A DNA stretch of 64,000 bases from CAIWHR01 sp963724975 (GCA_963724975.1 CAVRXB010000011.1:558001-622000), one strand, 5' to 3'; shown: positions 29,740-39,456, counted from the stretch's first letter. The notes: a model not told the origin generated them from the sequence alone. Made by a program: numbers and translations.

Positions 29740-31165
29740 ATGGAGGCGTGGAGCTTTCCCCCGCTGTACGACGAGCGCTACGTGCCGCCCGGCGGTTCGC
29801 GCTATTGGTTTCCCGCCCGCGAGACGATGGCGCCCGCCGAGCGCGAAGCGGCAATTCTGGCGCGCCTCAAGGAAGTGACCCGCTACGCGTGGGACCATGC
29901 GCCGTTCTATCGGCGCAAATGGGACGAGGCCGGGTTTCACCCTGACCAGTTGCGCTCGCTCGAGGATTTCGAGTCACGCGTGCCGGTGGTAACGAAGCAG
30001 GATCTGCGAGCTTCGCAGGCGACCCATCCGCCGTTTGGCGATTATCTGTGCGTGCCCGAAGCTGAAGTCTTCCACGTCCACGGAACGTCTGGAACCACCG
30101 GGCGGCCAACGGCATTCGCCATCGGCCGCAACGACTGGGATGCGATCGCCAATGCCCATGCGCGAATTCTCTACGCAATGGGATTGCGTCCTGGCGACAC
30201 GGTGTTCATCGCGGCGATCTTCAGCCTGTACATGGGCTCTTGGGGCACGCTCGCAGGCGTCGAGCGGCTTCGCGCACGGGCGTTTCCGTTTGGCGCCGGC
30301 GCCCCCGGGATGACCGCGCGAGCGGCGATGTGGCTCGATTTGATGAAACCCAACGGCTTCTACTCGACGCCGTCGTTTGCGTTGCACCTTGCCGAGGTGG
30401 CACGCACCGAAGGCTTTGATCCGCGCGCTTTCGGATTGCAGACGATGCTGTTCTCCGGCGAGCCTGGGGCGTCGGTGCCCGGCGTGCGCGACCGCATCGC
30501 CGAAACGTACGGCGCGCGCGTGATCGACTGCGGCTCGATGGCCGAGGTGACGCCTTTCATGAACGTTGCAGGCACCGCCGAGACCGACGGCATGCTGCTT
30601 TGGCAGGACATCGTCTACACCGAAGTGTGCGATCCAAAGACGTTTCAGCGCATCCCTTACGGTGAGCGCGGCACGCCCGTGTACACACACCTCGAGCGCA
30701 CGTCGCAACCCATGATCCGGCTTCTCTCCGGCGATCTCACGCTGTGGGACCACGGGCCGACACCGTGCGGTCGCACCTACCCGCGCCTGCCGCAAGGCAT
30801 CTTCGGCCGGATCGACGATATGTTCACCATTCGCGGCGAAAACGTTTATCCGAGCGAAGTCGACGCCGTCGTGAACCAACTCGAGGGCTATGGCGGCGAA
30901 CACCGGGTTGTCATTTCGCGCGACGGCGCGATGGACGAGCTCCTTGTTCGCGTCGAGGCGGACGGCGAGTGCGCCGGGCGCGGCGAGGGCGCGCTCGCAT
31001 TGCTGCGCGACGCCGCCGTCCACAAGCTAACGAAGACGCTCGGGCTGCGGGCCAAGGTCGAGGTGGTGCCTGCCGGGAACGTTTCCACGTACCGATTTCA
31101 AGGCACGGCGCGTCATCGACGACCGCGAGGTCTTCCGCGACATGAGCCGGCGATTGACCCGCTGA
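29740..31165 (+). CDS. hcl: Acyl-CoA ligase of the mutase operon, 2-hydroxyisobutyrate-CoA ligase-like (PaaK family)
   Basis: About 474 aa, an adenylate-forming enzyme of the phenylacetate-CoA ligase branch. It has the P-loop HGTSGTTGRPT (residues 115-124), a YSTPSFALHLAEVAR segment, GSMAEVTPF as the acyl/AMP motif, and the A8 hinge RGENVYPSEVDAVV. The frame breaks near 31077; the next frame restores the usual ending (TFPRTDFKARRVIDDR) with a stop at 31165, and the length shows one surplus base. In Aquincola a ligase of this size and family, encoded with hcmAB, activates 2-hydroxyisobutyrate to its CoA ester. The same role is inferred from the same context. Confidence 0.78.
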
Positions 31166-31177
31166 TCGATCGTCGCC

Positions 31178-32147
31178 GTGGCGTACGTGCCTTCCCAACA
31201 ATTGGTAGACGCCGCGCTCGCCGGCGACACGCGAGCGATCGCTCGTCTTCTGACGCGCGCCGAAAATGGTGATGCGGAATGCCGTCCGGCGCTCGACATT
31301 ATCTATCGTCGCGCGGGACGCGCCCACATCGTGGGGATCACCGGCGTTCCCGGCAGCGGCAAGTCGACCTTAGTGGCGCGATTGACAGTAGCTATTCGGG
31401 CGAGCGGCCGCAAGGTGGCGATTGTCGCCATCGATCCATCCTCGCCGTTCTCCGGCGGCGCCATCCTCGGCGATCGTATCCGCATGGCCGAGCTCGGCGG
31501 TGATCCGGGCGTGTTCGTGCGCAGCATGGCAACGCGCGGCTCGCTCGGCGGGCTTGCACGCGGCACGCTCGAAGCGGTGGACGTTCTCGACGCGAGCGGC
31601 TTCGATGTCGTGCTGATCGAAACCGTGGGCGTAGGCCAGGACGAAGTCGAAGTCGGCGCGTGCGGCGCATACGACAGTGGTGGTTTCGGCACCGGGCCTC
31701 GGCGACGACATCCAGGCGATCAAGGCAGGAATCCTCGAAATCGCGGACGTTCATGTCGTCAGCAAGTGCGACAAGCCAGACGCCGAACGGACGATCGCCG
31801 ACCTCAAGAACATGCTGGTGCTCGGTTTCGCCACGGGCAAGCCGGCGTGGCAGCCGCCGGTGATCGCAACCTCGTCCGTGCGCGGAGAAGGGATCACCGA
31901 TCTCGTCGCAGCCATCGATCGGCACCATGCGATGCTCGTCCACAGTGATGGAATCACCGCGCGGCGGACGCTCATCAACGAACGCCGTCTGCTGAAAGCC
32001 AGCGAGGAAATCTTGCGCGAACGCGTGGTTCAGCATCGCGACGATCGCGTGTCCGCTTTGCTCGCCGCGCTCGCCCGGCGTGAGATGAGTCCCCATTCGG
32101 CAGCGGTGCGCCTGCTCGCCGAATTGCCTTCCGGAGAGACGAAATGA
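31178..32147 (+). CDS. MeaB/MeaH-type GTPase chaperone of the B12 mutase (one frame break)
   Basis: About 322 aa, a G3E-family GTPase (MeaB/ArgK group). Walker A is GVPGSGKST (56-64). AIDPSSPFSGGAILGDRIRM and VETVGVGQ-like IETVGVGQDEVEV are the switch and base motifs, and VSKCDKPDA supplies guanine recognition. The break near 31650 is repaired by removing one G, restoring EVEVARAAHTTVVVSAPGLGDD. Such proteins gate cofactor loading and protect B12-dependent mutases. It starts with GTG at 31178 and its stop overlaps the mutase ATG (ATGA). Confidence 0.87.
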
Positions 32148-33850
32148 ACGAGACCGTTTTTCGCCCAGCACTCGCACCCGATGCCCGCGAGCGCCTCGAG
32201 GCCCAGGTCCGGGCATGGGAGGCGGGCGTAGTAGCGCATTTCATCGCGAAGGCCCCGGAGCGACAGGCGGAGTTCACTACGCTCGGCGGGTTTCCGGTCA
32301 AGCGGACCTATACCGCGCTCGACGTCGTCGACACACCGCTCGAGGACATCGGCTTGCCCGGTCAATATCCGTACACCCGCGGGCCTTATCCCACGATGTA
32401 TCGCGGACGCATCTGGACGATGCGCCAGATCGCCGGCTTCGGCACCGCCGACGACACGAATGCCCGTTTCAAGTACCTGATCGCCAACGGTCAGACCGGA
32501 CTGTCGACCGACTTCGATATGCCGACGCTGATGGGTTTCGACAGCGACCATCCGATGTGCGACGGCGAAGTCGGACGCGAAGGTGTCGCGATCGACACGC
32601 TCGCCGACATGGCGCGGTTGTTCGACGGCATCGACCTCACGAAGATTTCCGTGTCGATGACCATCAACCCGAGCGCGTGGATTCTGCTTGCGATGTACGT
32701 CGCGCTTGCGAAGCAGCGTGGCTACGATCTCAATGCGTTATCGGGAACGATTCAAGCCGACATCCTGAAGGAATACCAGGCCCAGAAGGAGTGGATCTAC
32801 CCGATCGCGCCATCGGTGCGCATCGTCCGCGACTGCATCACGTATTGCGCACAGCACATGAAGCGATACAACCCCATCAACATCTCGGGTTATCACATAT
32901 CGGAGGCCGGTAGCTCGCCGCTGGACGAAGTGGCGTTCACGATGTGCAACCTGATCGCCTATGTCGAAGAAGTGCAGAAAACGGGAATGCAGGTCGACGA
33001 ATTCGCGCCGCGGCTGGCGTTCTACTACGTGTGTCAGGCCGATTTCTTCGAGGAGATCGCCAAGTTCCGCGCGGCGCGTCGCGTGTACGCGAAGCTGATG
33101 CGCGAGCGCTTCGGCGCCCGCAATCCGGAGTCGATGCGACTGCGGTTTCATTGTCAGACGGCCGCGGCGTCGCTCACCAAGCCGCAGTACGAGATCAACG
33201 TCGTGCGCACCGGCCTGCAGGCGCTGGCTGCGGTGCTGGGCGGCGCGCAAAGCCTGCATACCAACGGCATGGATGAGGCCTTCGCGATCCCCACCGAGGA
33301 AGCGATGCGGATCGCGCTGCGAACGCAGCAGATCATCGCCGACGAATCCGGCGTTGCCGACGTCGTCGACCCGCTTGGCGGCTCGTACTACGTCGAAAGC
33401 CTGACCACGCAGTACGAGCGCGCGATATTTGCGGTGATCGACGAGGTCGATCGCCAGGGCGGCACCCTGAAGCTTACCGAGGAAGGCTGGTTCCAGCGTC
33501 GCATTGCCGATTTTGCCTATGAAACGGCGCGGAAGAAGGCCAGCGGCGCGAAACCCGTGATCGGCGTCAACAAATATGCGATGCCGGACGAGGAGTTCGA
33601 TCTCGAATTGCACCCTTACGACGCATCCACGGCGGTGCGTCAGGTCGCAGGATTGAATAAAGTGCGCGCAGAGCGGGACAACGCCAAGGTAGCGGCGCTG
33701 CTCGAACGCCTTGTTACGATCGCCCGCGACCCGACGCAGAACATCATGCCTGTCACCGTTGACCTCGTGGCCGCCGGCGCGACGATGGGCGATATCGTCG
33801 AGAAGCTAAAAGGGGTATGGGGCACTTATCGCGAACGGCCCGTGTTCTGA
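32144..33850 (+). CDS. hcmA: 2-hydroxyisobutyryl-CoA mutase large subunit, HcmA-like
   Basis: A 568-aa TIM-barrel subunit of a B12-dependent acyl-CoA mutase lacking its own B12 domain (supplied by the 137-aa protein at 29318). Motifs are YPTMYRGRIWTMRQIAGFGT, SGLSTDFDMPTLMG-like GLSTDFDMPTLMGFDSDHP, INISGYHISEAG (the His equivalent to MCM His244), RLRFHCQTAAASLT and LGGAQSLHTN. Residue 96 (RQIAG) is Ile, the position that is Tyr89 in methylmalonyl-CoA mutase, Phe80 in isobutyryl-CoA mutase and Ile90 in A. tertiaricarbonis HcmA. With Asp117 in the small subunit this predicts interconversion of 2-hydroxyisobutyryl-CoA and 3-hydroxybutyryl-CoA. An annotation pipeline would probably name it methylmalonyl-CoA mutase. 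Confidence 0.85.
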   Translation: MNETVFRPALAPDARERLEAQVRAWEAGVVAHFIAKAPERQAEFTTLGGFPVKRTYTALDVVDTPLEDIGLPGQYPYTRGPYPTMYRGRIWTMRQIAGFGTADDTNARFKYLIANGQTGLSTDFDMPTLMGFDSDHPMCDGEVGREGVAIDTLADMARLFDGIDLTKISVSMTINPSAWILLAMYVALAKQRGYDLNALSGTIQADILKEYQAQKEWIYPIAPSVRIVRDCITYCAQHMKRYNPINISGYHISEAGSSPLDEVAFTMCNLIAYVEEVQKTGMQVDEFAPRLAFYYVCQADFFEEIAKFRAARRVYAKLMRERFGARNPESMRLRFHCQTAAASLTKPQYEINVVRTGLQALAAVLGGAQSLHTNGMDEAFAIPTEEAMRIALRTQQIIADESGVADVVDPLGGSYYVESLTTQYERAIFAVIDEVDRQGGTLKLTEEGWFQRRIADFAYETARKKASGAKPVIGVNKYAMPDEEFDLELHPYDASTAVRQVAGLNKVRAERDNAKVAALLERLVTIARDPTQNIMPVTVDLVAAGATMGDIVEKLKGVWGTYRERPVF

Positions 33851-33878
33851 CGCCACTCGAATGAGGCTAACGTCGGGT

Positions 33879-33961
33879 TAGTGGCTTGAAACGGGGGAAT
33901 CGATAGTGTCTGGCTGGCCATACCATTTGTTGACTCTCGCTTCCCCCGTTACAGGCCACTA
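33879..33961. repeat. Long imperfect inverted repeat before the tandem gamma-CA gene
   Basis: The left arm AGTGGCTTGAAACGGGGGAA (33880-33899) pairs with the right arm at 33941-33960 at 18 of 20 positions, and one more pair closes at 33879/33961. The arms flank a 41-base loop. The right arm ends 4 bases before the ATG at 33965, and no Shine-Dalgarno is visible, so the stem may cover the ribosome entry site. There is no T-run, so a simple terminator is less likely. Confidence 0.6.
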
Positions 33962-33964
33962 GCG

Positions 33965-34999
33965 ATGCGCGTTCCCTATCTCGAGTTCGAACCGACGCTT
34001 GCCGAGCCCGCGCGGCTCGCGCTATCGGCCGTGGTCACGGGGCGCGCGACCGTAGGTCCCGGCCTCGTCCTCGACGAGCACGCAACGCTGCGCGCCGACG
34101 GCGAAGCGATCCGCATCGGCGCCAACGGCTACTTCGGCCGCCGGGCGACAGTCCACATTGCCGAAGACGTCTACCCGGCGATCGTCGGTGACGGCGTCAC
34201 GGTGGGCCGCTACGGTCTTGTCCACGCCTGCACGCTCGATGACGGCGTGCTCGTCGGCGATGCCGCCACGGTCATGGACGGATCGGTTATCGGCGCGCAC
34301 GCGCTCATCATGCCCGGATCCGTAGTGCCGCCGCGCAAGACGCTGGCGGGCGGCACTGTGTACTCAGGCAGCCCGGCGGTCGCCATTCGCGCCATCGCGC
34401 GCGACGAGCTCGCTCGCTACCACGCAGCGCTTCGCGGCGGGGGACCGATGGACCGCGATGCGCTCGCTGAGCTGCCCCCGCTTGCGCAACCCGTGCAGCT
34501 GTCCGGTGCCGCGCAGCCGGCGCGTCACTCGACAACGTTCGTCGCCCCGACGGCGGCGCTCGCCGGGCGCATCGAGATGGCGCAGGACTCCGGCATCTAT
34601 TTCGCTTGTGTCGTCGACGCCGGCGATGCGCGAATCGCGCTTGGCGCTCGCACCAACGTGCAGGACAACTCGTTTCTGATCACCGACAAGCGCCGCGGAG
34701 ATCTCGTCATCGGCGACGATGTGACGATCGGCCACAATGTCCGCATGGGATCGGGAGTCGTAGGCGATCGCGCACTCGTCGGCATGAGCGCGATCGTCGG
34801 CGATCATGTGGTCGTCGAGCCTGGGGCGTGCATTGGCGCCGGGGCACACGTCGAAGCCGGCACTCGCGTGCCGACAGGCTGGATCTATGCCGGCCGCCCG
34901 GCGCGCCCCTTTCGCGAGCTGAAACCCGGGGAGCGTGAAGGGTTTGCCGACATCATCGCGATCTACGCGCATTACACGGCGGTGTACCGCAGCGGTTGA
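33965..34999 (+). CDS. Tandem gamma-carbonic-anhydrase-like protein (two fused left-handed beta-helix domains)
   Basis: 344 aa made of two hexapeptide-repeat gamma-CA-like domains (about 1-150 and 185-344), each ending in the family's 'G(S/R)PA...R' turn (YSGSPAVAIR, YAGRPARPFR). Known gamma-CAs are single-domain trimers with zinc bound by His81 and His122 of one subunit and His117 of the next (Cam numbering). Here domain 1 keeps the 81 and 122 equivalents (His64, His87) but has Arg82 at 117. Domain 2 has lost both (Ile239, Gly262) but keeps the 117 equivalent (His257). Thus one site could form between the two domains. It is not obviously tied to the mutase operon. Catalysis is a prediction; a structural or acyltransferase-like role is possible. 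Confidence 0.75.
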   Translation: MRVPYLEFEPTLAEPARLALSAVVTGRATVGPGLVLDEHATLRADGEAIRIGANGYFGRRATVHIAEDVYPAIVGDGVTVGRYGLVHACTLDDGVLVGDAATVMDGSVIGAHALIMPGSVVPPRKTLAGGTVYSGSPAVAIRAIARDELARYHAALRGGGPMDRDALAELPPLAQPVQLSGAAQPARHSTTFVAPTAALAGRIEMAQDSGIYFACVVDAGDARIALGARTNVQDNSFLITDKRRGDLVIGDDVTIGHNVRMGSGVVGDRALVGMSAIVGDHVVVEPGACIGAGAHVEAGTRVPTGWIYAGRPARPFRELKPGEREGFADIIAIYAHYTAVYRSG

Positions 35000-35263
35000 T
35001 CGCGAGGTTTCGCGGTGGAATTACGCACGGGCAACGCGGAATCCGAATGGCGCGACTCATGCGCGCTGCGATCGAGGCGGCTCGTCGGCGCACCGCCCAC
35101 AAAGCGCTGTAGGCAACCTCTTACATGCGAACCCGAATTTGCAGGGTACCGGCGGCGATCGGGGCGGCGCATTTTATTAGCTGGGCTTTCGAGCTTCTGG
35201 CGCCGCTGGTGGTTCGGGGCTTCTGTTGGTTATCCGTCTCGCTCCCCGGTTTGTCGTGTCAAA

Positions 35264-36382
35264 ATGAGTATCCATCTCGACAACGTCATCGGCTTTCCGC
35301 CCCGCCGATCGGTAGCGCGGCTGCGCATTGCGCAGGTGGCGCCGTTGTTCGAATCCGTCCCCCCGCGTTTCTACGGAGGAACGGAGCGCGTCGTCGCGTA
35401 TCTCTCCGACGCGCTGGTCGCGCTTGGTCACGACGTGACGCTGTTTGCAAGCGGCGACTCCATGACGACGGCCAACCTTGCTCCCGGGCGTGCGCAGGCA
35501 TTTCGGCTCGATCGGGCGCCACTCAAGTGCGATCTCGGCGCGCATTTCGTCATGCTGCGCAACGTGCGGGCACGAGCGGACGAGTTTGACATTCTGCATT
35601 TCCACACCGATATCCTGCACTTGCCGATGTTCGAAGACATCGCGTCGCGCACGGTTACGACTCTGCACGGCCGGCTCGACCTCAGCGATTTGCCCGCAGT
35701 CTTTCAGAAATGGCGCGCCTATCCGCTCGTGTCGATATCCAACAACCAACGTCGTCCGCTTCCCGACGGAAACTGGATTGCCACGGTCCCGCATGGTTTG
35801 CCGCTGGATTTCTACGAGGCACCCGCCAAGCGCGGCGACGGTTATCTCGCGTTTGTGGGTCGAATCGCTCCGGAAAAACGGCCGGATCGGGCGATCTCGA
35901 TTGCGCGCCGCGCCGGTTTTCCATTGAAGATTGCCGCCAAGGTCGACGCCGTCGACGAACGCTATTTCAAGGACGTCATCAAGCCGCTCCTCGCCGACCC
36001 CGGCGTCGAGTTCCTGGGCGAGCTCGGCGAGCGCGAGAAGCGCGAGCTCCTGGCGTCCGCCGCGGCATTGCTCTTCCCCATCGATTGGCCGGAACCCTTT
36101 GGTCTCGTCATGATCGAAGCCATGGCCTGCGGCACGCCTGTGATAGCCTTTCGCTGTGGGTCGGTGCCTGAAATCATCGAAGACGGCGTAACCGGATTCG
36201 TGGTCGACGATGAAGACGCCGCCGTCGCTGCCTGTGCTCGGCTGGGCGAAATCGATAGCGCGCGCACGCAGGCGGTCTTCAAGGAAAAATTCTCGTCCCT
36301 GACCATGGCAGCGCGGTATGTCGAAATCTACGCGAGGCTGCTGGAATCCGGACGAGCTCGGACGAATGCTCCGACAGCCTGA
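35264..36382 (+). CDS. Glycosyltransferase family 4 (GT-B)
   Basis: 372 aa. The N-terminal half has the GT4 'PPRFYGGTERVVAYLSDALV' loop and the C-terminal half the donor-binding segments FVGRIAPEKRPDRAI, FPIDWPEPFGLVMIEAMACG and EDGVTGFVVDD with the E-x7-E pattern. It is a retaining sugar transferase of the type often paired with debranching-type hydrolases in trehalose/glucan metabolism. The ATG at 35264 is chosen because conserved sequence starts soon after it, though no clear ribosome binding site precedes it. The 265 bases before it hold nothing recognisable. Its 3' end overlaps the next gene by 17 bases. Confidence 0.85.
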   Translation: MSIHLDNVIGFPPRRSVARLRIAQVAPLFESVPPRFYGGTERVVAYLSDALVALGHDVTLFASGDSMTTANLAPGRAQAFRLDRAPLKCDLGAHFVMLRNVRARADEFDILHFHTDILHLPMFEDIASRTVTTLHGRLDLSDLPAVFQKWRAYPLVSISNNQRRPLPDGNWIATVPHGLPLDFYEAPAKRGDGYLAFVGRIAPEKRPDRAISIARRAGFPLKIAAKVDAVDERYFKDVIKPLLADPGVEFLGELGEREKRELLASAAALLFPIDWPEPFGLVMIEAMACGTPVIAFRCGSVPEIIEDGVTGFVVDDEDAAVAACARLGEIDSARTQAVFKEKFSSLTMAARYVEIYARLLESGRARTNAPTA

Positions 36383-38560
36383 GGATGTTCAAAGCGTAAT
36401 CACGTCCCCGCCGCCCGAAGCCGATCCGCTGGCCGGACAAGGCGAAACATCGCGGTCGCATGCGCCGCTGCGACTGTTCGCGCTGAAGCACGCCGACACG
36501 TTTATTGTCGCCGATGCCCTGGGCGATATCGTCGGCGTAGGCGACGGCATGTTTCGCGACGATACGCGGGTGTTGTCGGATTGGCGATTGCGCATCGGCG
36601 GTGGGCCGCCGTGGCTGCTCGCGTCGGATGTCAGCCGCGACAACGTGTTTTTCACGGCCCATATCACAAATCGTCCGCTGCCTTCGCTCGGTGCCCATGC
36701 GACGCCGAAGGGTGTTGTGCACATCGAGCGGACGCGCTTTGTTTGGCACGAACGGCTCTATGAGCGGCTCGCAGTAACAAATTTCGGCGGCCGCACCGTC
36801 GAGGTCCCGCTGTCGTTGGACTTCGCCGCCGACTTCGCCGACATCTTCGAGGTACGGGGAGTGATGCGCAAGGCGCGCGGCCGTCACCTGCTCCCCGTGC
36901 TGGCCGAAGACAGCGTGATGCTGAACTACGAAGGCCTCGACAACGCTATACGTTCGTGCGCCATCGCTTTCTCACCAAGTCCGGCCCGGCTGACAGCAGG
37001 ACGCGCCACCTGGAGCATGGTGCTCAACGACCGTGCAGAGGCGGAACTCTATATCGAAGCCGGGCTCGAATCTCGAGGCGGCGCCCTGTGCAGATCGTTT
37101 TCGCGGCGCGGCAGCGGCAGCTCGCCGTTCGATGCGCACAATTCGCCGAGCCGGTGCATCGGTGCAGAGCTCCGCCGAGCAATTCAATATTTGGCTCGAC
37201 AAGTCACGTTCCGACGTGGCGCTGTTGACGACGCACCTGCCGACGGGTCTGTATCCCTATGCGGGGATACCGTGGTTCGCAACGACATTCGGACGCGACG
37301 CAATTGTCACTGCCCTTCAATTGCTGTGGCTCGACCCTTCGCTTGCGCGCGGCGTGCTGTCGTTTCTCGCTGCGAATCAATCGCGCATCACGTCGGAGGT
37401 CTCAGATGCCGTCCCCGGCAAGATATTGCACGAGACGCGCAAGGGCGAAATGGCGGCCCTGGGCGAGGTTCCGTTCGGCCGCTATTTTGGCGGTGTGGAC
37501 ACGACGCCGCTGTTTGTCATGCTTGCGGGCGCGTATGCCGAAGCGCACGGCTGACATGGCCTTCATCGCGGACATTTGGACCGCGTTGTGCGCCGCGATG
37601 GACTGGATGGAAGGCGCCGGTGACTCCAATGGCGACGGACTGGTCGACTATCGCAGCGCGGCGAAATCGGGTCTCACGAATCAAGGGTGGAAGGACAGTG
37701 TCGATTCCATCTTTCACGCCGATGGAAGCTTTGCCGAAGGGCCCATAGCGCTTGTCGAAGTGCAGGGTTATGTCTATGCCGCACGACGCGCGATGGCCGC
37801 GCTCGCCGCCGGCCGCGGGGAGCGCGGATTGGCGATGCGCTGGACGGCGCGAGCGGATGAGCTCCAAAGCGTCGTCGAGGAACGCTACTGGATGGACGAC
37901 GCCGGCATCTACGGTATTGCCGTCGATGGCACGGGAGCGCTCTGCAGGGTCCCGGCGTCGAACGCCGGTCACTTGCTCTATGCGGGATTGCCGAAGCCCG
38001 ATCGCGCGGCGAAAGTCATGGAACAGTTGCTGACCGCCGTGTTCGATTCGGGCTGGGGGCTGCGAACGCTTCCCCGCGACTCGGTTCGCTACAACCCGAT
38101 GTCCTACCACAATGGATCGGTGTGGCCGCACGACACGGCGCTGTGCGCCGCCGGCTTCGCGCGCTACGGCAACAGGCAAGGTGCCGTGCATTGGCTCGAT
38201 GAATTGTTCCGGTCGGCATCCTATTTCGGAATGCGCATGCCGGAGCTGCATTGCGGTTTCCAGCGACGGCCCAGCGAACCGCCGGTAGCGTATCCAGTGG
38301 CGTGCCTCCCGCAGGCGTGGTCAGCGGGTTGTGTGTTCATGCTGCTGCAGGCCTGCCTCGGAATCACGATTGACGCGCCGCAGCGCGAGGTGCGCATCGA
38401 ATGCCCAGCCCTGCCGAGCGAAATCGACCGGCTGCATATCCGCGGCTTGGCCGTGGCGGGCAACACGATCGACCTTGATTTTCATCGGACTGATGGGCGC
38501 GTGGTCGCGGAGCCGGCAAGCCGCATTCCCGAGGAACTTCGCGTATCGGTGCGCCTGTAG
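36366..38560 (+). CDS. Amylo-alpha-1,6-glucosidase-like glycogen debranching hydrolase (two frame breaks)
   Basis: About 730 aa across breaks near 37070 and 37543, each a single insertion (2195 = 3x731 + 2). The N-terminal 'glycogen debranching, N-terminal' domain starts FALKHADTFIVADALGDIVG and contains GDGMFRDDTRVLSDWRL. The C-terminal (alpha/alpha)6 domain has PYAGIPWFATTFGRDAIVTA, DSNGDGLVDYRSA and GLRTLPRDSVRYNPMSYHNG. This is the short bacterial type of amylo-1,6-glucosidase, cleaving alpha-1,6 branches in glucan or related oligosaccharides. The 17-base overlap with the GT4 gene implies coupled expression. The breaks leave all motifs intact. Confidence 0.83.
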
Positions 38561-38601
38561 CGGCGGCAGATGAAGTCACCGATCTCCGACGCTGGAAATG
38601 A

Positions 38602-38629
38602 AAGGGCCGGGCTTTGCCGCCCGGCCCTT
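38602..38629. terminator. Bidirectional terminator-like hairpin
   Basis: AAGGGCCGGGC (38602-38612) and GCCCGGCCCTT (38619-38629) form a perfect 11-bp stem with a 6-base loop. It lies between the convergent debranching enzyme and VOC genes. On the minus strand it is followed by TTTCATTTCC; on the plus strand the following sequence is pyrimidine-rich. Confidence 0.75.
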
Positions 38630-38639
38630 CCTCTTCCAG

Positions 38640-39009
38640 CTAGCGATTGACGATGTTCGCCGTCGGGGTCCTTGGACCACGCAGCCTTCATGTCGCCGGC
38701 AACGTGAATATCGCCTTCCTGCTTCAGCCCCGGCATGTCGTAATGCTCGAAGGCGACGCCTTTCGATTTCAGCTCGCGCACGATTCCCTCGATTTCATCA
38801 CCTACTTTCCATGTCGCAGCGGTCGCCTTGTTGGTACCCGCGTACTGCGACCGATAGACGTTAAGCAGCGAGTGCCCGCTCTTGAAGACGATCACCTCGT
38901 CGCCTTCGCTGTCGATGGGCTTGAGTCCGAGCGTGCCTTCGTAGAATTGCCTTGCTTTTGCCAGATTCTTAACCGGAATGGTGGCAACTGCATCCTTGTT
39001 TGCCAGCAT
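38640..39009 (-). CDS. VOC/glyoxalase-fold protein of the ECF42 module (one frame break)
   Basis: About 122 aa, one vicinal-oxygen-chelate domain: VATIPVKNLAKARQFYEGTLGLK, VFKSGHSLLNVYRS, then MKAAWSKDPDG. The frame runs on past the normal end, but removing one G after DPDG gives NIVNR and a stop at 38640. VOC proteins are metal-dependent enzymes or small-molecule binding proteins; no substrate can be named. GGAGG precedes the ATG. It follows the two DGPF-domain genes in the same orientation and is the last gene of the group. Confidence 0.75.
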
Positions 39010-39027
39010 GATTTGATCCTCCAGTAA

Positions 39028-39456
39028 CTAATTGCGCGCCGCTGCCCGCGCGCGCATGCGCTCCTCCGCCTGCTTGAGCTCGGGCGTGAACGCCTCGCCG
39101 AAGTCATCCGCTTCGAACACCTGGCGAATCTCGATTTCCGATTCTCCGGTGGGAAACGGATTAGGGCAGCGCTTGACCCATTCGATTGCTTCTTCCTTCG
39201 ACTTCACCTGCCACAGCCAGAATCCGGCGACCAGCTCCTTGGTCTCCTGGAACGGACCGTCGACCACGGTTCGCTTGGTGCCATTGAATTTGACCCGTGC
39301 GCCCTTCGAGCTCGCCTGCAGTCCTTCCGCCGCGAGCAGTACGCCTGCTTTTGAAAGTTCTTCGTTGAACTTGGTCATTTCGGCCAGAAGCTTTTCGTCG
39401 GGGAGTTCGCCCGCCTCGGATTCCTTGGTCGCCTTGACGATTATCATAAAACGCAT
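39028..39456 (-). CDS. YciI/DGPF-domain protein
   Basis: About 142 aa. It has the family core MRFMIIVKATKESEAGELP, VVDGPFQETKELVAGFWLW (the DGPF motif with the usual E-T-K-E) and IEWVKRCPNP. DGPF proteins are small ferredoxin-like-fold proteins repeatedly encoded next to ECF42 sigma factors and are probable targets of them. GGAG 6 bases upstream selects the ATG at 39456. It lies 18 bases before the VOC gene. Confidence 0.82.
   Translation of the reverse strand: MRFMIIVKATKESEAGELPDEKLLAEMTKFNEELSKAGVLLAAEGLQASSKGARVKFNGTKRTVVDGPFQETKELVAGFWLWQVKSKEEAIEWVKRCPNPFPTGESEIEIRQVFEADDFGEAFTPELKQAEERMRARAAARN

Noticed and set aside
32144..33850. Annotation as methylmalonyl-CoA mutase
   Set aside because: The substrate-site Tyr is replaced by Ile (RQIAG) and the separate B12 subunit has Asp117; the linked ligase also fits the 2-hydroxyisobutyrate pathway better.
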